A stretch of 5,890 nucleotides of DNA from Halomonas sp. Lineage in GTDB: Bacteria; Pseudomonadota; Gammaproteobacteria; Pseudomonadales; Halomonadaceae. A program made the translations under genes and the position numbers. The first letter of the stretch is position 1. Each line of letters starts with the position of its first letter. The stretch is from NCBI GenBank assembly GCA_003560175.1, contig PWIZ01000249.1, positions 1 through 5,890 of the forward strand. The letters are read 5' to 3'. Shown here piece after piece: positions 1-4,136 of the stretch. The notes under the pieces were generated by a model. That model had not been told where the DNA came from. It did no database searches and was given only the letters and a program-made list of their open reading frames with translations.

Positions 1-115
1 CCCCGCCGCGGCACAAGGCGACGCCCATCAACGCGCCACCACCTCCGGTTACCCTTTTCCTCTACCCTTGACGCCGGGAATGGGCCACGATGGAGGCCAT
101 CGGACGTCAACTCCC

Positions 116-120
116 GGAGA
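116..120 (+). promoter_or_regulatory. Ribosome binding site deciding the slt start
   Basis: GGAGA ends 8 bases before the ATG at 129. The alternative in-frame ATG at 90 has only a poor purine stretch upstream (GGGAATGGG) and would add 13 residues ahead of the signal peptide. I see no convincing sigma-70 promoter in 1-115. Confidence 0.65.
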
Positions 121-128
121 CCCTTACC

Positions 129-2114
129 ATGCGCCTACGCCACCCGGCGAAGACGCGCGGCGCCAGGTATAGCGGCGCCCGACGCATCGCTACCCTGCTG
201 ACCACGCTGACGCTGCTGCTGCCCTTCTCCCTGCCGCTGGCCCAGGCCGATGATCGCGCGCTGCGCGACGCCCTGGAAGCCGCCCGCAGCCAGCAGTGGG
301 AGCGTATCGATCAGCGCGCCATTGCCGGCCACCCGCTGGCCGGCTACGTGGAGTACCACCGCCTTCGTGGACGCCTGCCCCAGGCCGAGCCGGGCCAGAT
401 TCTCGACTTCATCGAGCGCCACGATGACTCGCCGCTGGGCGAGTGGCTGCGCGGCCAGGCCATCGCCCAGTACGGTTACGCCGGACGCTACGGCAGCCTG
501 CTCGCCGTGGCTGATGGCGAACCCGCCGGCACCGCCCGCCAGTGCTACTACTACTCCGCCCTGCTCGGCAGTGACCCCCAGGCTGCCGCCGAGGGCGGAC
601 TGGCACTGTGGATGGTCGGCCGCTCCCAGCCGGACGCCTGCAACAACCTGTTCGGCGCCCTGCGCAGCCGCGGGGTGATCGGCGAGCAGCAGATCTGGGA
701 GCGCAAGATGCTGGCCTGGCAGGCCGGCGAATCGGGGCTCGCCGGCTATCTTGGCCGACAGCTGGGCAGCCGCTGGGATGACTCACGCCGGGTCATGGAG
801 CGCCTCTCAGGCGACTTTGCCGCCGTGACCCGGGTGCCGACCTGCCTGGGACCCGAGTGCCGCGGCTCCGGGCCGCTGTTTGCCGCCGCCATGCACGGCT
901 TCACCCGGGCCGACACCGAGGCGGCCGTGGAGGCCTGGCGCAAGATTGCGCCGCACCTGCCCATCGAGCAAGAGCACCGCCGCGCCATCGAGCGCGATCT
1001 GATCTTCTACTCGCTGGTACGGAACGTCCGCCAGCATCGCGGCTGGGTCGACGAGGCCCTGGCCGGGCGAAGCGACGCCGATCTGCTGGAGCTGCGCGTA
1101 CGAGCCGCCCTCGGTGAACGCGACTGGCGCGGGGTGCTGAGCTGGCTGGACCGCATGGAGCCCGAGACCCGGGACGACAGCCGCTGGCACTACTGGGCGG
1201 GGCGCGCCCACGAGCAGCTGGGTGACAGCGCCCGCTCCCGGGACGCCTTGACGCTGGCCGCCCAGGGGCGCAGTTTCTTCGGTTTTGCCGCCGCCGACCG
1301 CATCGGTCAGCCCTACGCTCTTAACCTGGAGCGCAACGGCTTCGACGACGGCTTCCGGCAGCAGGTCTCCCGCTGGCCGGCCGTGCAGCGCACCGAGGCG
1401 CTGCTGCGGATCAACGAACCCGGCCTGGCGGCCAGTGAATGGTATGCGGCCGTGGAGCGGGCCGGAGAACGCGAAGCACGCGCCCTGGCCGACTACGCCC
1501 AGCGCCGCGGCTGGCATGCCAAGCTGGTGCAGACCACCATCACCGGCGGCATGTGGGACGCCCTGGACTGGCGCTTCCCCGAAGCCTACCGCGATCACTT
1601 CCTGCATTGGGGCCGCATGACTGGCGTCGATCCCTATCTGCTGATGGGCATTGCCCGCCGCGAGAGCGCCTACAACCCCACGGCGCTCTCCCCCGCCGGT
1701 GCCCGCGGCCTGATGCAGGTGATGCCGGGTACCGCCACGCAGTTGGCCCGCCAGCTCGGCATCAGTGATCCCGGCGCCTACGGGGTGCTCGACCCCGAGC
1801 TCAACATTCGCCTGGGCAGCACCTATATTCGCGACATGCTCGACCGCTACAGTGGCAACCGTCTAGCCGCGGCGGCCGCCTACAACGCCGGCCCCGGCCG
1901 GGTCGATCGCTGGTTGGCCGATGCCCCGGAGGAGTTCGACCTCTTCGTGGAGAGCATCCCGTTCCGGGAGACCCGGCTCTACGTCCAGGCGGTGCTCTCC
2001 TACCGAGCGATCTTCGAGAGCCTGGCCAACGGCGGCGACAGCCTGGGCATCTCGATGCTGAGCCCTGCGGAGAAGACGGTGCGCTACGACCGCTCGCTGC
2101 TGGCCAGGAACTGA
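129..2114 (+). CDS. slt: Soluble lytic murein transglycosylase, Slt70 type (periplasmic)
   Basis: Cleaves the MurNAc-GlcNAc glycosidic bond of peptidoglycan to give 1,6-anhydro-muropeptides, for wall turnover and recycling in the periplasm (family knowledge). Numbering is from the ATG at 129, giving 661 residues, close to the usual Slt70 length. Residues 1-40 look like a Sec signal peptide: an Arg-rich start, a Leu/Thr-rich core (about 20-37) and an AQA|DD cleavage site after residue 40. Residues about 41-380 are the helical-repeat U domain. A linker-type motif SFFGFAAADRIGQPY follows near 382-396. The catalytic C domain spans about 490-640: the general acid E512 in IARRESAYNP, then GLMQVMPGTA from 527, AAYNAGPGRV near 583-592 and PFRETRLYV near 611-619. 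All expected motifs are present, so it should be active. I prefer the ATG at 129 over the in-frame ATG at 90 because GGAGA lies 8 bases ahead of it and the signal peptide then has a normal length. It converges on the LysE-family gene. Confidence 0.95.
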   Translation: MRLRHPAKTRGARYSGARRIATLLTTLTLLLPFSLPLAQADDRALRDALEAARSQQWERIDQRAIAGHPLAGYVEYHRLRGRLPQAEPGQILDFIERHDDSPLGEWLRGQAIAQYGYAGRYGSLLAVADGEPAGTARQCYYYSALLGSDPQAAAEGGLALWMVGRSQPDACNNLFGALRSRGVIGEQQIWERKMLAWQAGESGLAGYLGRQLGSRWDDSRRVMERLSGDFAAVTRVPTCLGPECRGSGPLFAAAMHGFTRADTEAAVEAWRKIAPHLPIEQEHRRAIERDLIFYSLVRNVRQHRGWVDEALAGRSDADLLELRVRAALGERDWRGVLSWLDRMEPETRDDSRWHYWAGRAHEQLGDSARSRDALTLAAQGRSFFGFAAADRIGQPYALNLERNGFDDGFRQQVSRWPAVQRTEALLRINEPGLAASEWYAAVERAGEREARALADYAQRRGWHAKLVQTTITGGMWDALDWRFPEAYRDHFLHWGRMTGVDPYLLMGIARRESAYNPTALSPAGARGLMQVMPGTATQLARQLGISDPGAYGVLDPELNIRLGSTYIRDMLDRYSGNRLAAAAAYNAGPGRVDRWLADAPEEFDLFVESIPFRETRLYVQAVLSYRAIFESLANGGDSLGISMLSPAEKTVRYDRSLLARN

Positions 2115-2129
2115 CGGATAGCGGCTTGC

Positions 2130-2777
2130 TCAGGGTGACGGAGCCCGTTCCAGCGCCAGCTTGAGGCCAAAGGCGATCAGCACGGCCCCGGTGGCGCCGT
2201 TGAGGCCGCGGGCGAAGGTGCGGCTGGCCAGCAGGCGCCCGGCGCTGCCCACCATCACCGCCACGCCGATCTGCCAAAGGTTGGCGATCACGAAATGCAC
2301 GCCGGCCAGGAACAGCGACTTGGCCAGCGCCGGGTCGCCGGGGGCGATGAACTGGGGCAGGAAGGCCATGTAGAAGATCACGGTCTTGGGGTTGAGCACG
2401 TTGGAGAGCAGCCCCTCCCGCAGTGGCCGCCATACCGGCACCGGATGGTGCTGACCGATGACCCCCGCCACCGCCAACCCCTGACTTCGACGCGCCGCCA
2501 GCAGGCTGTGCACGCCCAGCCACACCAGATAGGCGGCCCCGGCCAGCTTGAGCAGGCCGAAGGCCCAGGCCGACTGCAGCAGGATCAGCGAGATGCCCAG
2601 GGCCGAGACCGTGGCGTGGACGAAGAGCCCACAGCAGATCGCCAGGCTGGTCAGAATACCGTCGCGCACTCCGCCCCGAGCGGTGTTGCGAATCACCAGC
2701 AGAGTGTCGACCCCGGGGCTGAGAGAAAGCAGGGTAATAGCCACCAGAAAGGGCCAGAACTGAGCATCGATGAACAT
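2130..2777 (-). CDS. LysE/RhtB-family amino-acid exporter
   Basis: Inner-membrane efflux permease. Family members export amino acids such as lysine, threonine, homoserine or homoserine lactone, but the substrate cannot be told from the sequence. From the ATG at 2777 it has 215 residues, the usual family length. The N-terminus is a hydrophobic helix ending in the family motif LSPGVDTL (S20-P21-G22), followed by a basic stretch RNTARGGVRDG. The second half has the conserved LLSNVLNPKTVIFYMAFLPQF (LNPK at 128-131), and several further hydrophobic segments fit the usual six-helix topology. A GTG at 2789 is also in frame, but its G is the last base of the best Shine-Dalgarno (AAGGAG), so it cannot use that site; the ATG at 2777, 11 bases further on, can. 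It converges with slt and diverges from csp. No LysR-type regulator is visible in the window. Confidence 0.92.
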   Translation of the reverse strand: MFIDAQFWPFLVAITLLSLSPGVDTLLVIRNTARGGVRDGILTSLAICCGLFVHATVSALGISLILLQSAWAFGLLKLAGAAYLVWLGVHSLLAARRSQGLAVAGVIGQHHPVPVWRPLREGLLSNVLNPKTVIFYMAFLPQFIAPGDPALAKSLFLAGVHFVIANLWQIGVAVMVGSAGRLLASRTFARGLNGATGAVLIAFGLKLALERAPSP

Positions 2778-2788
2778 GGGAGCAGGCA

Positions 2789-2794
2789 CTCCTT
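2789..2794 (-). promoter_or_regulatory. Ribosome binding site of the LysE-family gene
   Basis: AAGGAG on the minus strand, 11 bases before the ATG at 2777. The spacing is slightly long. It overlaps the alternative GTG at 2789 and so argues against that start. Confidence 0.6.
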
Positions 2795-2810
2795 GCGTCG
2801 GGTTGCGGGC

Positions 2811-2839
2811 TTGCTGCCCGGCGGGATTCGATCTACAGT
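2811..2839 (+). promoter_or_regulatory. Weak candidate promoter for csp
   Basis: TTGCTG (2811-2816) and TACAGT (2834-2839) are separated by exactly 17 bases. The hexamers match the sigma-70 consensus at 3/6 and 4/6. Transcription would start near 2846, giving a csp leader of about 190 bases, comparable to the long leader known for E. coli cspA. The start would fall at the foot of the predicted hairpin at 2847-2887. The match is weak and could be chance. Confidence 0.3.
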
Positions 2840-2846
2840 GATTTTG

Positions 2847-2887
2847 GTGGTTGACGGTCGACCCATGAGAACCGGATCGTCAACTGC
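2847..2887 (+). promoter_or_regulatory. Predicted leader hairpin (inverted repeat) upstream of csp
   Basis: GTTGACGGTC (2850-2859) can pair with GATCGTCAAC (2875-2884) across a 15-base loop, with one G-U pair. Three more pairs (one G-C, two G-U) extend the stem outward to 2847/2887, giving 13 contiguous pairs. The G-U pairs work only in plus-strand RNA, because in minus-strand RNA they become A-C mismatches. The structure therefore belongs, if real, to the csp leader. The 5' arm contains TGACG, which also begins the E. coli cspA cold box, but the similarity does not continue. A protein-binding dyad is the alternative reading. Confidence 0.4.
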
Positions 2888-3026
2888 AGCGTGTGGTCAC
2901 CAGGAAGCGGGTTGTCGATTGTCTTTCGATACCCTCGATGATGAATGGCAAAAACTTCTTTCCTGTTCTGTCCACGCACTTCGGGCATCCGCACCGGCGG
3001 ACCCGGTACGACCATTAAAGTATGTT

Positions 3027-3031
3027 AAGGA
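3027..3031 (+). promoter_or_regulatory. Ribosome binding site deciding the csp start
   Basis: AAGGA ends 8 bases before the ATG at 3040. The site lies inside the reading frame that would begin at the upstream ATG (3022), which excludes that earlier start. Confidence 0.8.
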
Positions 3032-3039
3032 AATCGACA

Positions 3040-3246
3040 ATGGCAACTGGCACTGTCAAGTGGTTCAACGACACCAAGGGCTACGGCTTCATCTCTCCGG
3101 ACGACGGCGGTGACGACCTGTTCGCTCACTTTTCCGAGATTCAGGCTGACGGCTTCAAGACCCTGCAGGACGGCCAGAAGGTCACCTTCGAGGTCACTCA
3201 GGGCAAGAAGGGCCTTCAGGCTTCCAACATCCGTCCCGCCGACTGA
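3040..3246 (+). CDS. Cold-shock protein, CspA family
   Basis: Small single-domain nucleic-acid binding protein. Family members bind single-stranded RNA and DNA, melt secondary structure and act as RNA chaperones or antiterminators in the cytoplasm. The 68 residues cover exactly one cold-shock domain. It opens [18 protein letters not shown], with the aromatic residues W8, F9, Y15 and F17 and the RNP1 motif KGYGFI at 13-18. RNP2 reads DLFAHF at 26-31, and F31 is the expected aromatic. The end, [13 protein letters not shown], is also typical. The ATG at 3040 is chosen over 3022 from its ribosome binding site and the family N-terminus. The gene stands alone, with a probably long leader and a strong terminator. 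Whether this copy is cold-induced or constitutive cannot be told from the protein. Confidence 0.97.
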   Translation: MATGTVKWFNDTKGYGFISPDDGGDDLFAHFSEIQADGFKTLQDGQKVTFEVTQGKKGLQASNIRPAD

Positions 3247-3291
3247 TTCGGCGCACGGAAAGCGACGCCCCGGCGACGCCGCTGAAACGAG

Positions 3292-3318
3292 AAGGCCCAC
3301 CGTTCGGTGGGCCTTTTT
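3292..3318 (+). terminator. Rho-independent terminator of csp
   Basis: GGCCCACC (3294-3301) and GGTGGGCC (3306-3313) form a perfect 8-bp GC-rich stem closed by the loop GTTC, followed by five T (3314-3318). AA at 3292-3293 can lengthen the stem by pairing with the first two T. It lies 46 bases after the csp stop. Read on the minus strand, the stem is followed by TTCTCGTTT, a poorer T tract, so it may also end the lipoprotein transcript. Confidence 0.92.
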
Positions 3319-3365
3319 CTGTCGCGGGACGGAGGCGCCGCGCCCCCAGGGGGTAGGCCTCTCGG

Positions 3366-4064
3366 CTAGTTTCCCTCCATGGGCTCGATCTCGAAATCGT
3401 CTGCCTCCATGGGTTCGAACTCGGGGAGCTCCTGCTCCACGGCATCGAACTGCTCCTCCAGGCGACGCTGAGCTTCCTCGAAGCGGCGCTCCTGCTCCTC
3501 GATGATGGCATCGATGTCGGAGCTGGTCGGCCCACCGGTATCCAGCTGGCCTTCATCGAGACCGGAATCGAAGTCCATCCCGGCGTCGAACTCGTCATCA
3601 CCCTCCATGGGCTCGGGGACCACGGCCTCCTCCTCGGCCGCCTCGAACTGCTCATCGATACGCCGCTGGGCCTCCTCGAAGCGCCGCTCGGTCTCCTCGA
3701 GCATGGCGTCGATCTCGTCGCGGGTGGTCTCGCCGGGCAATGCGGCGCCCTCATCCAGAGTGCTGGCCGGCGACTCGCCCAGGGTTTCGTCTTCGGGTAT
3801 CTCCTCCGGCACCTCATCGGCCACGTCGCCAACAGGGTCGGGGACCTCATCCGCGGGCGCTTCCTCCTGGACCAGCCCCGCCTGCTCCTCGGGGGACAGC
3901 TCATCCTCGAGGGCTTCCGGTTCGGCCTCGGCCGGCTCGGCGCTCTCTTCCTGCGCGGCAGGGTCGGCCGTCGAAGGAGTCGGCTCTTCACCGTTGCCGC
4001 AGCCGGAGAGCATCAGCGCCATCAGGGCCGCCAGCAGCGCGGGCTTCCAGGGTCTCTTCACCAT
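3366..4064 (-). CDS. Acidic lysine-free lipoprotein with a duplicated helical module, function unknown
   Basis: I do not recognise a family. Of 232 residues, 1-21 form a lipoprotein signal (MVKRPWK, hydrophobic core, lipobox LSGC) with the lipidated cysteine at C22. Residue 23 is Gly rather than Asp, which favours outer-membrane sorting. The mature 211 residues contain 76 acidic residues (53 Glu, 23 Asp), 9 Arg and no Lys or His. Residues 23-110 are Pro/Glu/Ala-rich and probably disordered. Two copies of a charged, probably helical module (117-157 and 183-223) are 27/41 identical without gaps and centred on ERRFEEAQRR. An Asp/Gly-rich linker (158-182) joins them, and EPME recurs at the C-terminus. 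GAGGAG lies 3 bases before the ATG. The M48 peptidase gene is 72 bases upstream on the same strand. A surface or periplasmic structural or cation-binding role is only a guess. Confidence 0.85.
   Translation of the reverse strand: MVKRPWKPALLAALMALMLSGCGNGEEPTPSTADPAAQEESAEPAEAEPEALEDELSPEEQAGLVQEEAPADEVPDPVGDVADEVPEEIPEDETLGESPASTLDEGAALPGETTRDEIDAMLEETERRFEEAQRRIDEQFEAAEEEAVVPEPMEGDDEFDAGMDFDSGLDEGQLDTGGPTSSDIDAIIEEQERRFEEAQRRLEEQFDAVEQELPEFEPMEADDFEIEPMEGN
3396..3518 (-). repeat. Internal duplication copy 2 in the lipoprotein gene
   Basis: Encodes residues 183-223 (DIDAIIEEQERRFEEAQRR onward to FEPMEADD). Substitutions against copy 1 in the core are mostly conservative (Ile/Leu, Asp/Glu, Met/Ile). 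This suggests selection on a helical pattern after the duplication. The matching 17-mer is at 3475-3491. Confidence 0.85.
3594..3716 (-). repeat. Internal duplication copy 1 in the lipoprotein gene
   Basis: Encodes residues 117-157 (EIDAMLEETERRFEEAQRR onward to PEPMEGDD). It is 27/41 identical to copy 2, ungapped, at an offset of 66 codons. The DNA is also similar: GAGCGGCGCTTCGAGGA at 3673-3689 differs at one base in 17 from copy 2. Confidence 0.85.
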
Positions 4065-4094
4065 CCTCTCCTCAATCCTGATTTCAAGGGTGAC

Positions 4095-4123
4095 ATTGCA
4101 ACAGAGCGGCCGGCCTCCCGCAA
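4095..4123 (-). promoter_or_regulatory. Weak candidate promoter for the lipoprotein gene
   Basis: On the minus strand, TTGCGG (4123-4118) and TGCAAT (4100-4095) are 17 bases apart, matching the consensus at 3/6 and 4/6. Transcription would start near 4088, about 24 bases before the ATG. The gap between the two genes shows no hairpin followed by a T run, so read-through from the M48 gene is the alternative. Confidence 0.25.
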
Positions 4124-4136
4124 GGCTGAACCCGGA

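Larger units (their letters stand above)
2778..3039. other. Divergent intergenic region between the exporter and csp
   Basis: This stretch has no supported gene. It should contain the minus-strand promoter and leader of the exporter and the plus-strand promoter and leader of csp. Visible items are a 5-bp stem with a 5-base loop at 2806-2820 (CGGGC-N5-GCCCG), a larger inverted repeat at 2847-2887, three TCGAT pentamers at 2915-2939, and a small ACCGG-N5-CCGGT stem at 2993-3007. The last 30 bases before csp are AT-rich. I could not identify a good minus-strand sigma-70 promoter for the exporter. Confidence 0.7.

Noticed and set aside
90..128. Earlier in-frame ATG for slt
   Set aside because: Weaker ribosome binding site and an abnormal extra 13 residues before the signal peptide; the ATG at 129 fits better.
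166..250. Twin-arginine signal in the transglycosylase
   Set aside because: ARRIATLL has an Arg pair but lacks the hydrophobic residues required after it; an ordinary Sec signal with AQA cleavage explains the sequence.
807..1607. 266-residue minus-strand frame
   Set aside because: Lies wholly inside slt on the opposite strand, low-complexity Gly/Ala/Val/Pro content, no recognisable domain. A normal by-product of high GC.
1801..2523. 240-residue minus-strand frame overlapping the exporter and slt
   Set aside because: Arg/Gly/Pro/Ala-rich shadow in another frame of the real LysE-family gene.
2851..2883. Two TTGACG boxes facing each other as divergent promoters
   Set aside because: They match -35 elements well, but no acceptable -10 lies 16-18 bases downstream of either, and they point toward each other. 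An inverted repeat or hairpin explains them better.
3022..3039. Earlier in-frame ATG for csp
   Set aside because: The ribosome binding site AAGGA lies within this stretch, and the family N-terminus is [10 protein letters not shown].
2295..3113. 272-residue plus-strand frame across the exporter, the intergenic region and csp
   Set aside because: Antisense to the exporter and out of frame with csp; composition is a shadow, with no motif or ribosome binding site.
3343..3353. CCCCC-A-GGGGG as a terminator
   Set aside because: At most a 4-bp stem with a 3-base loop and no T run on either strand.
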